Part shown: in pieces, positions 55,623 to 64,000 of the stretch | Position numbering within the stretch: position 1 is the stretch's first letter | How the letters are laid out: each line of letters begins with the position of its first letter | Origin: Candidatus Heimdallarchaeota archaeon | GTDB taxonomy: Archaea; Asgardarchaeota; Heimdallarchaeia; JABLTI01 | NCBI GenBank assembly: GCA_018238155.1 | Contig: JABCTZ010000026.1 | Coordinates: 148,001-212,000 of the forward strand | Reading direction: 5' to 3' | Length of the DNA: 64,000 bases | Position numbers and translations under genes: made by a program | Notes under the pieces: generated by a model | Told to the model about the DNA's origin: nothing | What the model saw: only the letters and a program-made list of their open reading frames with translations | The model's database searches: none

Positions 55623-57038
55623 TTATCTATTAATCCCAAATTTGTATCCTTGTTTGTAAGTTTCATCATATTCTCTAAGTTTGCTTTGTATGTAATGTTT
55701 TATTTCTCCATCCTCTATTTCAGATCTTTTATCTCTCAGTATTTTTATAGAGCTTTCATCACCAATCCGGATAATTGCCATTATTGCAGCAGTAACTATA
55801 AATCTCTGTTTATCCTCAAATACAATATTTAGTAATAATTTAGTTAGCTCTAATCTTCTCGAAAGTCCAAAAACATAAATAATTTCTCTCATTATATTCC
55901 TTTTTGGATTAGATTCAAGAAGTTCCTTTAATGCAGCAATACTTTTGACGGTATTAATTCTTCCGAGTATTCTAATTTGAAGTTTCTTTACCCAAAGATT
56001 CTTTTCTTCTTTCAATGCATTTATTATAAATTCTGTTGACTCCTCTCCTTGAATTCTTTCCAATTTCAAACAACAAAAACCTCTAATTTTCGTATCAGTA
56101 TCTTGAATTATGGTTGTCTTAATTAGTTGGATTTTGTCTTCTGGTGAGATATTAACTAAAGCATTGAAAGCCACTTGTTTAACAGAAGTATCTTTTTCTT
56201 CTTTGTATATTTGTAAAAGTAATGGATATGAAAGATCTCTTGGTTGCTTTTTTATTATCCTAATAGCTTTTTTTCTATCTCTAGAGTGTTTACTATTTCT
56301 AAGAAATTTGATATCTTCAAAATTACTTAAATATTTATGAAAATCCTCTAAATCAATTTCTTGGTTATTTTTTGTATCAATAGCTATTAATGCTTTCTTA
56401 ATTTCTAACTTTTTAAAATAATATAAATTATTATTCAATAATTCTCTTAATTTTTTTTCTGTTGCTTCATCCTTTGGAGCATATTTTTTAAGCAAATGAA
56501 AGTATAATTCACTACCTTTTTCTTCTTTACTCTTTTCAAGAATATCCAGCAACTCATTCAGGAATTCCATTGATTCAATATCATATTTATACCAATAACT
56601 CAATAAACTATATAGTCTAACATAATTTTTGAACTTCATAATATATTCTAGAATAAACATTTCTGCTTCTGCATCTTCTAATCTAGCAAATTCCTTTATT
56701 AAACCGATAAAATAGCTATATTCTCTGTAAAGCTGAGTATTATAGTTGATGGTTTTATCAATGAAATTATCAATATTGAGATTCTTGATTAGAAAAGAAA
56801 AAAATTCAAGATTATTTTTATCTTTAATTAAACCTAATATTTCTACGATTGTTTCTTTATCTTTGTAGGAATCTGATTTTACTAGCTTATCTTTTAAGAT
56901 CTTAATTACTTCTTCTTTAGGATGATATTGCAAGAATTTCTCAATTATAAATCTAGATTTGTGGTCTTTTGTATAAAAGATATCAGCAATTTTTCTAACT
57001 AACCAATCAATATCAGATTTAATCTCCGAAGACAGTAT
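55623..57038 (-). CDS. HEAT-like repeat protein with non-standard or missing start
   Basis: A helical repeat protein of about 470 residues with HEAT/PBS-lyase-like units in the C-terminal half (VKQVAFNALVNISPEDK, WVKKLQIRILGRINTVK, TAAIMAIIRIGDESSIK). The first usual start is TTG 56933, but the frame is open upstream and clearly coding (SSEIKSDIDWLVRKIADIF, HKSRFIIEKFL). No ATG, GTG or TTG lies there. A ribosome-binding site AGGAGA (57045-57050) sits 6 bp before ATA 57038 and 9 bp before CTG 57035. So the gene uses an unusual start, or carries a small mutation or sequence error. Confidence 0.65.
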   Translation of the reverse strand: MLSSEIKSDIDWLVRKIADIFYTKDHKSRFIIEKFLQYHPKEEVIKILKDKLVKSDSYKDKETIVEILGLIKDKNNLEFFSFLIKNLNIDNFIDKTINYNTQLYREYSYFIGLIKEFARLEDAEAEMFILEYIMKFKNYVRLYSLLSYWYKYDIESMEFLNELLDILEKSKEEKGSELYFHLLKKYAPKDEATEKKLRELLNNNLYYFKKLEIKKALIAIDTKNNQEIDLEDFHKYLSNFEDIKFLRNSKHSRDRKKAIRIIKKQPRDLSYPLLLQIYKEEKDTSVKQVAFNALVNISPEDKIQLIKTTIIQDTDTKIRGFCCLKLERIQGEESTEFIINALKEEKNLWVKKLQIRILGRINTVKSIAALKELLESNPKRNIMREIIYVFGLSRRLELTKLLLNIVFEDKQRFIVTAAIMAIIRIGDESSIKILRDKRSEIEDGEIKHYIQSKLREYDETYKQGYKFGINR

Positions 57039-57100
57039 TTCTCTTCTCCTTTTTTTGTTATCTTTTCATATATTGAATTTTTTTATAATTTGCTCATTCT

Positions 57101-58186
57101 TTACGTTAACAAATTTTCCCACCCTGCCTTTGCAAAGATTATAATTAAGGGAATGATAACAAAAGCTAATAAACACACAGCATTTAACGAGTATCCTATT
57201 TTTCCTGTTAGTGATTTCGAACTTAGAGCACCAGATCCAATGCCAACTATTAGTAATGAAAAAATGATAGTATAAAGAATTGGTGAATAAATAGTAAGCG
57301 ACAATAAAATAAGACCAAAAATAATGATCACAGAAATTCCAAGAACTGCTGAGATAGCACTAAGGGTAAGTTGAACGTTTTTTCTTAGCCCTTCAGGGTT
57401 TTTATTCATTAAAATAACTAATCTGATAGAATCACTAACACACCACCAGATCAGAAGCAAAGCTAACCCAAATCCGAAAATAGCAATGAATGTTACGGTA
57501 TATTGGATACTAATCATTAAGATAATCGGGGAAAGCCAAGCAAGTAGATAAAACGCAAAGAAAATTATCACTCTTGGATTATTTGCTGAATCAATTTTAC
57601 TTGGACCTTTTGGTGAAAGTATCCATTGATAGAAATCCTCTTCAAAAGTAAGTAGAGATATTTGTAAAAGAATGTTTATCCAGAAATACATTCCAAATAT
57701 TACTGTTGGAGTAGAATCGAAGTTTATTAAGCCAAACCAAGGTAATGGATTATTGTAATCATTAACAAGAATACTTGAAAGAATTGGTACTAAATATAAT
57801 CCCCAATTGAAGAAAATAAGCAATCTTGTTCTTTTGTACTCCCTTACTAAAAATGTTAAACCGGATATTGTAAAACTGATCATTGCTATTGGCAACAAGA
57901 AGTAAAAACTGAGTTTGTACTCAATTATTGGATTTATCCATACTCCTGGAGAAGACTCTTCTGTAAAGATAATCTGTAAGAAAAAGTTTTCAAGAAAAAT
58001 CTCTTGGGTTCCGGATCCACTAGGTAGACTTGTAGGATCAACAAATGAGAATATTAACCAAGTGAAAATTGCTACAGAGATAGCACTTAGAGTTACTGAA
58101 AACACTAAACCGAAAGGAAATTTCTTCTTCTTAACAATATCATCAGTTGTTCTACTCTCTTCATTAGTAACAATCGTTTCAGACAC
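57101..58186 (-). CDS. Multi-pass membrane protein, unknown
   Basis: A 361-residue protein with about nine predicted membrane helices after a soluble N-terminus (about 1-25, Glu/Thr/Lys-rich). No conserved charged motif or known transporter signature is visible. I start it at GTG 58186, which has AAAGGGGATT just upstream; the longer frame from 58252 would place an odd hydrophobic stretch first. It is divergent from the small membrane protein at 58286, with which it may share a promoter gap. Confidence 0.65.
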   Translation of the reverse strand: MSETIVTNEESRTTDDIVKKKKFPFGLVFSVTLSAISVAIFTWLIFSFVDPTSLPSGSGTQEIFLENFFLQIIFTEESSPGVWINPIIEYKLSFYFLLPIAMISFTISGLTFLVREYKRTRLLIFFNWGLYLVPILSSILVNDYNNPLPWFGLINFDSTPTVIFGMYFWINILLQISLLTFEEDFYQWILSPKGPSKIDSANNPRVIIFFAFYLLAWLSPIILMISIQYTVTFIAIFGFGLALLLIWWCVSDSIRLVILMNKNPEGLRKNVQLTLSAISAVLGISVIIIFGLILLSLTIYSPILYTIIFSLLIVGIGSGALSSKSLTGKIGYSLNAVCLLAFVIIPLIIIFAKAGWENLLT

Positions 58187-58285
58187 AATAATCCCCTTTG
58201 ATTTTTCTTCCACAATTAATAAAAAGATTATCAAACATTTATGATTATTCATTAAAATGTTTAAAAAGATTAAGAGAGATAATCT

Positions 58286-58636
58286 ATGAGCATGTCAGAC
58301 CAAGAACAGAAATTTGATTTTGAAGAGAGAAGTGAAGAAGAGAGAATAGTTAAAATTAATTCTCTAGGTAATTTTTCCTTTTATTTTGGTTTTATTTCAT
58401 TATTGCTATTTTCTTGGTTGTTTGAGCTCATTATTTGGAAAGTTCTTGATATTACGGGTATAGCATTATTTTTATACCTATTAGTAATAGTAGGATTTCC
58501 ACTCGGTGGATTGATTTGTGGTGTGTTAGCAAGAAAAACAAAGAAAGGATTAATTGGATTAATAGTGAATGCAATTATTATCCTCTCATTCATAGGCAGC
58601 TCCATTGCATTATTAGTTGTAACAACTACTAATTAG
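58286..58636 (+). CDS. Small three-helix membrane protein (DUF4190-like)
   Basis: A 116-residue protein: a charged N-terminus (1-25), then three hydrophobic segments (about 27-50, 58-82, 87-112) with GVLARKTKKGLIGLIVN between the last two. This spacing resembles DUF4190-type membrane proteins, of unknown function. Start at ATG 58286 (or Met3). Confidence 0.6.
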   Translation: MSMSDQEQKFDFEERSEEERIVKINSLGNFSFYFGFISLLLFSWLFELIIWKVLDITGIALFLYLLVIVGFPLGGLICGVLARKTKKGLIGLIVNAIIILSFIGSSIALLVVTTTN

Positions 58637-58761
58637 CTAATAATCGAATCTAGTAAAATTATCTGACAAAAATATTTTTCACACAAAAATAGAAAAAAAT
58701 TAAATTCAAGTTAGTAAGTTAGTATAACTTAGATTGAAATTAAGATATAAAGGTGTTTTAT

Positions 58762-60111
58762 ATGAAAACGAAATTTTATGCTATTAATTTTATTATTTTA
58801 TTTTGTATTCTAAATTTCGGAATATTAACTCAATTTAATCAGTTACCTACTGTGAAAGCTGAAGTGATAATCAGTGAAAAATGGAGTTATTCTGCTGGTT
58901 GGGGGATATATTCTGATCCACAAGTTGCTGATTTAGATGATGATGGCAGCTTAGAAATAGTTTTCACCTCACTTGATAGCAATGTCTATTGCTTGGATGA
59001 AGATGGTACCAAATTGTGGAATTATTCAGCTACCGGATCTGCTGAACCTACACCCTTGATAGCTGATCTCGATGATGACGGGTTTAAAGAAGTTATTTTT
59101 ACATCAATGGACCATAATGCTTACTGTATAACCTATGATGGAAACTTATATTGGTCTTATGATACTGGAACAGCTATTATTAGCTACCCTTCTGCAGCAG
59201 ATCTTGACAACGATGGAACTTTGGAAGTACTGTTCGGTTGTTTAGATAATAAGCTCTACTGTATTTCTGATACTGGTGCTTTTGAATGGGATTATACTAC
59301 TGGTGGCACTATCTATTCTAGTCCTTTACCTGTTGATATTGATAATGACAATGTAGAAGAGATTCTATTTGCTTCTAATGATGGAAATTTCTATTGTTTA
59401 GATAATATTGGTTCCTATCTTTGGAACTACCCTCTAGGTATTGGTGCAGGATTCAGTGCTGTCGCTGCAGATATAGATAATGACAACACAATGGAAGTTG
59501 TTGTTGCAGACTACGGAGGTAAAATATCTGCATACAGAAATCCCGGTATACGTGAATGGCTTTTCTTCCCTGGCGGTTCATTAAGAGAACCTCTCATTAC
59601 TGATTTAGATTCGGATAATAATATAGAGATTATATCTACCTCTAGTAATGGTATGATTTTCTGTCTTGATGGTACTGGAGGTTATCTTTGGAGTAACTAC
59701 CTTGGTAATTCTACAGGTCATCCTATAGCAAAGGATTTGGATGGAGATGGTAATCAAGAAATTCTTGTAGGAACAAATAGTGGCATCCTTTATTGTTTAG
59801 ATTATCAAGGAAATAAACTCTGGAATTACACTTTCAGTGGTCAAATATTTGGCAAACCTGTTGTGGTTAATTTAGATGCTGATGATGATTTTGAAATAAT
59901 AGTTCCTGTTGCACATCCTGATAATACTCTTTACTGTTTAGACCTTACTATAACAACACCAACGACATCTGGGAATGGTGGTATATTTGACATTCCTTTT
60001 CTGGCTCAATGGGGATTATGGATAATAATTGGTATGGGCGTTTTGTATCTACTAACAGTAATCCTACTATTGGTAATTAAGAAAAAAGGAAAACTGGCAA
60101 AAAATAACTAA
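58762..60111 (+). CDS. Secreted beta-propeller surface protein with C-terminal anchor
   Basis: A 449-residue exported protein. After a signal peptide (about 1-32) come about seven blades of 40-45 residues, each with an acidic loop and a YCLD strand (VADLDDDGSLEIVFTSLD, VDIDNDNVEEILFASND, LDGDGNQEILVGTNSG): PQQ/FG-GAP-like repeats with probable Ca sites. A membrane helix and basic end (LYLLTVILLLVIKKKGK) anchor it outside the cell. The anchor resembles that of the truncated surface protein at 55491. I start at ATG 58762, with AAAGGTG 6 bp upstream, not the GTG at 58753. Confidence 0.82.
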   Translation: MKTKFYAINFIILFCILNFGILTQFNQLPTVKAEVIISEKWSYSAGWGIYSDPQVADLDDDGSLEIVFTSLDSNVYCLDEDGTKLWNYSATGSAEPTPLIADLDDDGFKEVIFTSMDHNAYCITYDGNLYWSYDTGTAIISYPSAADLDNDGTLEVLFGCLDNKLYCISDTGAFEWDYTTGGTIYSSPLPVDIDNDNVEEILFASNDGNFYCLDNIGSYLWNYPLGIGAGFSAVAADIDNDNTMEVVVADYGGKISAYRNPGIREWLFFPGGSLREPLITDLDSDNNIEIISTSSNGMIFCLDGTGGYLWSNYLGNSTGHPIAKDLDGDGNQEILVGTNSGILYCLDYQGNKLWNYTFSGQIFGKPVVVNLDADDDFEIIVPVAHPDNTLYCLDLTITTPTTSGNGGIFDIPFLAQWGLWIIIGMGVLYLLTVILLLVIKKKGKLAKNN

Positions 60112-60122
60112 CAAGCTATAAT

Positions 60123-60150
60123 GAAAGTTTAGCTTAAGAGCTAATCTTTC
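60123..60150 (+). terminator. Hairpin after the propeller gene
   Basis: Arms GAAAGTTTAGC (60123-60133) and GCTAATCTTTC (60140-60150), 10 of 11 paired with a 6-base loop, then a T-rich tract. It lies 11 bp after the stop and may serve both convergent genes. Confidence 0.55.
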
Positions 60151-60191
60151 AATTTTCTTATTTTTTTCAATCTATTTTTAGAACCATTACT

Positions 60192-61007
60192 TTACTTCTT
60201 TTTTCCTTTCAGTGAAAATATCATTGGAACGTTGAATAATTCATTCTGGAAATAATAATACCCATCTTCTCCTCTTTTCATTTCTGGATGTAGCTGGAAG
60301 AAACCAAAAGGAAACTCATGAATAAAATCTATTTCAATACCAACAGCAATTAGAGAATTTACTATTGAACCCAATGAGTGTAACCATTCAAAAGAAACAA
60401 CATTTTCCAATTTTTTCGCAGAATCTATAGGATTTGATTCATCTTCAAAACGAATTGCTTTTCCTTCATTGAAGTAAGGGTACCCTGTCTGAAATCTTTT
60501 AGGATATTCTTCATCAATTATTAGACCAAAGGGATGACTTTCAATAATATAGAAAATACCACCTGGTTTAAGGAAATGAGCTATTATTTCAGCCCACTTT
60601 TTGATATCAGGTAACCAACACAGAACTCCATATGAAGTAAAAATAATGTCAAATTTCTTATCGAGTTTTTTTGACAAATCATAAATATTGGTTTCAACAA
60701 AATCGGCTGAAATTTTGAGTTCTTCACTTAATTCTCTTGCCAGTTTTATTGCTTCAGAAGCGAAATCCACTCCGGTCACTTTTGCTCCTTTTCTCGCCCA
60801 AGAAAGTGTGTCCATTCCAAAATGGCATTGTAAATGAAGAAGAGATTTTCCTTTAACATCGCCTAGTTCTCTTACTTCAATAGGTAACAAACTTGATTTC
60901 CCTTTAATAAATCCTTCAAGATTATAGAATTTTGATTGTGCATTTATCTCTACTCGTTCATTCCAACGTTTCATATTTGCTTCAAAATATTCTTCATTCA
61001 TTGACAA
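60192..61007 (-). CDS. Class I SAM-dependent methyltransferase
   Basis: A 271-residue methyltransferase. Motif I is LLHLQCHFGMDTLSWA (near 55), followed by GVDFASEAIKLAREL and FDIIFTSYGVLCWL, then LKPGGIFYIIESH. The HLQCHFG form of motif I marks a branch of small-molecule methyltransferases. Substrate unknown. It has no partner gene: the neighbours are a propeller protein (convergent) and an unknown (divergent). Confidence 0.88.
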   Translation of the reverse strand: MSMNEEYFEANMKRWNERVEINAQSKFYNLEGFIKGKSSLLPIEVRELGDVKGKSLLHLQCHFGMDTLSWARKGAKVTGVDFASEAIKLARELSEELKISADFVETNIYDLSKKLDKKFDIIFTSYGVLCWLPDIKKWAEIIAHFLKPGGIFYIIESHPFGLIIDEEYPKRFQTGYPYFNEGKAIRFEDESNPIDSAKKLENVVSFEWLHSLGSIVNSLIAVGIEIDFIHEFPFGFFQLHPEMKRGEDGYYYFQNELFNVPMIFSLKGKKK

Positions 61008-61146
61008 TCACTTTTTTCTAGGTATTTCTATGTGGATAAATATCAATTTCAATATTGCCATATTCTTGGCAATAAAAGTTAATTTAGCAGTATTTAAGGA
61101 AAAATGTCTGAGGTCATTTTGAGAATAAGCTGTATTAGATGAACAG

Positions 61147-61581
61147 GTGAACTCTTTGGCAAAAGATGAAATACCAAAACCAATTTTCGATTTGATAATT
61201 TCCCTAAACAAATCGTTTGACCTAGAGGAAACTTTGGTTAAAAATCCTGATGACATTCTATCACTTAAAGAGGAAACTCTAATTGATTATCTTAGAGAAA
61301 TTTTCGATATGAATGGTATTGTCTACAAATCAGAATCAGGTGATTCAATTTTATCGCTGATAGAAGAGAATCTTTCTAAATTGGTTGTTTATCAGAGAGC
61401 TTTGGATAGATTCGAAATTAATTCATCAATCTATTTCGATGAAAACTCATCTAAAAAATATCAGCTACTAATCATTGAGCAAATGAGTATTGATAGTTTC
61501 AGAAAGAATGTTGGTAGTGTGAAATTAGACAATGATAATTCAATTCTTCAATATTGGTTAAAATTAGATTGGGAAGACTAA
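61147..61581 (+). CDS. Hypothetical protein upstream of the TY-Chap-like gene
   Basis: A 144-residue acidic protein of no known family, helical in the first 90 residues and beta-rich afterwards (YQLLIIEQMSIDSF). No signal or membrane segment. GTG 61147 is one start; TTG 61156 has AGGTGA five bases upstream and may be the real one. The next gene, of similar size, follows after 35 bp. Confidence 0.5.
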   Translation: MNSLAKDEIPKPIFDLIISLNKSFDLEETLVKNPDDILSLKEETLIDYLREIFDMNGIVYKSESGDSILSLIEENLSKLVVYQRALDRFEINSSIYFDENSSKKYQLLIIEQMSIDSFRKNVGSVKLDNDNSILQYWLKLDWED

Positions 61582-61616
61582 AAAAGTTTTAAGTAAATGT
61601 TTTACTATTCATTATT

Positions 61617-61997
61617 ATGACTAAATTCATTGTTTCTGAAATAGAGTTAGTTGATAAGTTTAAGGAATTAATGCAAGCAAGTGAAGATAGTTTTCTTATA
61701 GTTGCTCCCCAAAGTGATTCTGATATTTATGTGCAATTCACTTACAACTCAACGAAGCTATATTGTGAGGCTGTTTCAAATAAATTTTTACCCAAAAAAA
61801 AGCAGCTTACTGAAACAAAGATTGGATTGCTTAGACAATGGAACTTTTCCTTGAATGAAAATGAAAGCCAAAATTTTGAAGTAACTTTCAGTTCAAGCAA
61901 CCTTCCAGATCTTGTAAATCAAATTATAAAGATATTTAACGATGTTTATGGAGTATTAAATACAAACAAGTTTGAAATTGAGCTCGAAAGTTTTTGA
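61617..61997 (+). CDS. TY-Chap/YbjN-like domain protein
   Basis: A 126-residue protein. IYVQFTYNSTKLYCEAVSNKFLP, then a segment of LLRQWNFS.....NFEVTF and a closing helix with DVYGVLNTNKFEIEL, has the order of the TY-Chap/T3SS-chaperone-like fold (YbjN-like), seen in small bacterial and archaeal proteins that act as chaperones or binding modules. The match is by pattern only. It lies 35 bp after the 144-residue unknown and may work with it. Confidence 0.5.
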   Translation: MTKFIVSEIELVDKFKELMQASEDSFLIVAPQSDSDIYVQFTYNSTKLYCEAVSNKFLPKKKQLTETKIGLLRQWNFSLNENESQNFEVTFSSSNLPDLVNQIIKIFNDVYGVLNTNKFEIELESF

Positions 61998-62172
61998 GCA
62001 AAAGTTGATTACTAATAGTTCACTCATTAAAAAGTTCAAGATGAAAAATGAACTTGATAATAAAAAGCTCTTACCATTTTTCTTCTTTTTTTAGAAATAA
62101 TTTTGACCCTTGGATTTTGTCGGTTTACAAAGGTTAATAAGAAATGTCTAACCTCACTGAGATATTGAATAT

Positions 62173-62180
62173 CTATATAA
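62173..62180 (+). promoter_or_regulatory. TATA box before the two-gene DUF6976 unit
   Basis: CTATATAA, 26 bp before the ATG at 62206, so transcription would start at about the ATG: a leaderless mRNA. Confidence 0.45.
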
Positions 62181-62205
62181 TATTTATTATGAACGGTGTA
62201 AAAAA

Positions 62206-62472
62206 ATGGCTCTACCAGAAACAACTGATACACACTGGATGGAAGTAGTTACAGGAAAACATCAATTTAATGTTGAATTTTTTCCATTAAAATTACTACT
62301 TGCAAGACAACGTTTACAATTACAAATTTCCCAAGAACCTGAAACCGTTGATAATTGTGTTAATGAGTTGAGGCAACTTTTTATGAAGAACCTTAATCAC
62401 CCTATCGCACGAAAAGATCTAGTTAAGATATTTGGTCGACGTAAAGTGCGAAGAATGCTAAGGAGGAAATGA
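62206..62472 (+). CDS. Small protein coupled to the DUF6976-like gene
   Basis: An 88-residue protein with no known family: an N-terminal beta part (WMEVVTGKHQFNVEFFPLK), then helices (LLARQRLQLQISQEPETV) and a very basic end (RKDLVKIFGRRKVRRMLRRK) that could bind nucleic acid. Its stop overlaps the next start (ATGA), so the two are translated together. The TATA position implies a leaderless mRNA. Confidence 0.6.
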   Translation: MALPETTDTHWMEVVTGKHQFNVEFFPLKLLLARQRLQLQISQEPETVDNCVNELRQLFMKNLNHPIARKDLVKIFGRRKVRRMLRRK

Positions 62473-63485
62473 GCAAAATGTTACTAACATTCGAAGAAGT
62501 AGTCAAACTAATCTCTCAAAATAAACCTTTAGCACTTGCTGGAGATGAAGAAACTCTAAAACAATTACCAAACGGAAACTGGATTGCAGGAACAATACCT
62601 TACTTCATGTCTGAAGAAGGTGGAATAACTACTCGAGATAGAATATTCGTTAATCAGCTCCCTGATTATATCAAAGAAGTTAAAATTGTTAATTATAATT
62701 TGGATACCATCTCGAACGTTTTTTCAGATGCACCTGCAAATGGATTTAGTTTAATTATAATTCCAGCATCAAGTGATATCCACTTATCATTTGCACTTAA
62801 TGCTCCAATGTTCCCAGATTTTGCTACTCGACCTTTAATTGGTTGGATTTCTGGCGTTCATTTAGACGACTTAGGATCGATTTCCGCAAAAGTTGTTAAT
62901 GGTGAAATTGGAGAAGTTTCTGAAGAACAAGTAGTTGTTATGCACATCACACTATCAGAAAACAAATTTGCTGATATTGGCATAGTTAATATTTTCTCTC
63001 AGGGTAAAGGCGATACGATCGAATTTCTTGAAGATAGCTTCATACAAACTGATGCACTCATAAACGGTGAAAAAAGGAATCTTGCAGAATATATTGCTGA
63101 AAACAAAATAGACATTAAACTTCCTTTAGTAGCTGATTATCTTGGTGCAATGATCAATGTAAGCTTTCAAAAAGTAGACGAGGAAGAAAAGAAAGTTCAT
63201 TTTTATGCTCCTTTATTCAAGGGTCAGAAATATCGTCAAGCTGAAGATCTTGGAGATTATGTTTCAGCATTTACAAAACAAATGCCAAAAGAAGCAAAAG
63301 ATATTGTGTTCTCATGCAATTGTATCTTAAATTATCTCTATTCAGAGCTTGAAGGTAAAAAAACTGGTGATATAATTGGTCCCATCACTTTTGGTGAAAT
63401 AGCCTATCAATTATTGAATCAAACATTAGCTTATCTGACGGTTCAAAACATCATCGAAGATGACGATGATGATGAAGAAGATTAG
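62469..63485 (+). CDS. DUF6976-like protein
   Basis: A 338-residue protein resembling, from memory, a conserved family of unknown function (DUF6976) found in bacteria. Notable segments are PNGNWIAGTIPYFMSEEGG (near 36), WISGVHLDDLGSI (near 125), FSCNCILNYLYSEL (near 280) and GPITFGEIAYQLLNQT (near 302). The CNC pair may bind metal. It ends in a string of Asp/Glu. No signal peptide or membrane segment. It overlaps the 88-residue gene by 4 bp. Function unknown. Confidence 0.6.
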   Translation: MSKMLLTFEEVVKLISQNKPLALAGDEETLKQLPNGNWIAGTIPYFMSEEGGITTRDRIFVNQLPDYIKEVKIVNYNLDTISNVFSDAPANGFSLIIIPASSDIHLSFALNAPMFPDFATRPLIGWISGVHLDDLGSISAKVVNGEIGEVSEEQVVVMHITLSENKFADIGIVNIFSQGKGDTIEFLEDSFIQTDALINGEKRNLAEYIAENKIDIKLPLVADYLGAMINVSFQKVDEEEKKVHFYAPLFKGQKYRQAEDLGDYVSAFTKQMPKEAKDIVFSCNCILNYLYSELEGKKTGDIIGPITFGEIAYQLLNQTLAYLTVQNIIEDDDDDEED

Positions 63486-63486
63486 C

Positions 63487-63527
63487 TAAAAAAAGAAAGA
63501 ATAATTCTTTTTTTTCTTATTTTTTTA
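63487..63527. terminator. T/A-rich hairpin between convergent genes
   Basis: An A/G-rich run (AAAAAAAGAAAGAAT) pairs with ATTCTTTTTTTTCTTATTTTTTT. It can serve the plus-strand gene and, by its A-run, the minus-strand gene. Confidence 0.45.
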
Positions 63528-63528
63528 A

Positions 63529-64000
63529 TTATATCAAAATTTCTTGAAATTTCTGCATCAGTTCGACGGACAAAGTATCCGATTCTGTGAACATTGAGAT
63601 GATTGGCAAAGTTGTTTGTAGTAAAACCTTACGTTTATTTTTAGGAAGTTGTTTAAAGAAATCTATTATAACTTCTACCGTTAATTCTTCGGTATATTGA
63701 TCTTCTTCAGCCCTTTTTAATAAATTTAGAAATTCTTCATGTTCCGGGATTATTTGCAATGTCTTTGTACCAAAGATTTTATCCAAAGTATCTGTGAATG
63801 GTATAAACTCATCTGCAATGCAAATTGTTTGGTTTTTTAAGTATTCACTATATTCAGCCTCAAAAGCTTCACCAACTTCAACTAATTTCTGATGAACAAA
63901 TTCTTTACTTGAATCTTTTTTTGCTGCAATTGCTACAAGGAATTTTCCATTCATAAATGATAAAATATGGACAAATAGCTTTCCCATTTGGAGGAATTCA
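63529..64000 (-). CDS. Longin/roadblock-like sensor domain protein, cut by the window edge
   Basis: The frame is open to the last base, so the start is outside the window; the ATG at 63987 is probably internal, since EFLQMGKLFVHILSF reads through it. The segment LFVHILSFMNGKFLVAIAAKKDSS with the following long helix (FVHQKLVEVGEAFEAEYSEYL) resembles longin/roadblock-like sensor domains of Asgard proteins, similar in style to that at 22273-24447. The C-terminal 80 residues are helical. Family call is tentative. Confidence 0.5.
   Translation of the reverse strand, partial: EFLQMGKLFVHILSFMNGKFLVAIAAKKDSSKEFVHQKLVEVGEAFEAEYSEYLKNQTICIADEFIPFTDTLDKIFGTKTLQIIPEHEEFLNLLKRAEEDQYTEELTVEVIIDFFKQLPKNKRKVLLQTTLPIISMFTESDTLSVELMQKFQEILI

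Noticed and set aside
62036..62233. Minus-strand 65-codon frame before the DUF6976 unit
   Set aside because: It covers the TATA box and start of the plus-strand gene and shows no protein-like pattern.

Overview
The window is about 64 kb of AT-rich DNA, gene-dense on both strands, and archaeal. The clearest marker is the minus-strand operon at 1592-3748 (aIF-1A, a RIO1-family kinase and a two-KH-domain protein), a classic archaeal ribosome and translation-initiation cluster. Archaeal-type adenylate kinase, inositol-phosphate synthase and protein disulfide oxidoreductase agree with this. Several genes point to an Asgard (Promethearchaeota) archaeon: a Ras/Rab-like GTPase fold that has lost its nucleotide-binding motifs and carries a Cys tail (4013-5065), a beta-propeller fused to a zinc ribbon and a longin/roadblock-like domain (22273-24447), a second such sensor-like domain at the right edge, a giant TPR protein, and a relic of a repeat-containing surface protein. 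The Asgard assignment is an inference. I cannot name the order, and there is no rRNA or tRNA in the window.

Layout. 0.3-1.6 kb: Eis-like acetyltransferase. 1.6-3.8 kb: translation/ribosome operon. 4.0-9.9 kb: pseudo-GTPase, coiled-coil protein, adenylate kinase, inositol-1-phosphate synthase, HEAT-repeat protein. 10-15.2 kb: a heterodimeric ABC exporter with one degenerate ATP site, then an MFS transporter. 15.2-24.4 kb (minus): a 2306-residue TPR protein and the propeller/longin protein. 24.7-27.7 kb (plus): an oxidative-stress group of disulfide oxidoreductase, flavodiiron protein, desulfoferrodoxin and rubrerythrin, which together would handle O2, superoxide and peroxide. 28-30 kb: ABC-2 exporter pair. 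30.7-34 kb: a 1104-residue AAA+ protein. 34-36 kb: glutamine-amidotransferase-like protein and PfkB kinase. 36.3-40.3 kb: a Cys-rich protein, then a tandem duplication of a beta-helix plus membrane-protein pair, ending in a fragment of the Cys-rich gene. 40.4-46.4 kb: an E2-type acyltransferase domain, a MalY/PatB-like lyase, a methyltransferase, a GNAT and two unknowns. 46.4-50 kb: a membrane-anchored subtilase, then a ThsB-like TIR protein tail-to-tail with a RipA/SLATT-like membrane protein, which is a candidate defence pair. 50-56.9 kb: MFS transporter, small winged-helix protein, a frameshifted GHMP kinase, an AT-hook protein, a CPBP protease, a surface-protein relic and a HEAT-like protein with no standard start codon. 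57-64 kb: membrane proteins, a propeller surface protein, a methyltransferase, a TY-Chap-like protein, a DUF6976-like pair and a truncated sensor-like gene.

The best leads for unusual biology are the TIR/RipA-like pair, the pseudo-GTPase, the propeller-longin and giant-TPR neighbours, and the duplicated beta-helix module with its conserved TTGA stop/start overlaps. Signs of decay and rearrangement (GHMP frameshift, surface-protein relic, Cys-gene fragment, 28-bp direct repeat) cluster in the accessory stretches at 36-40 kb and 51-57 kb.
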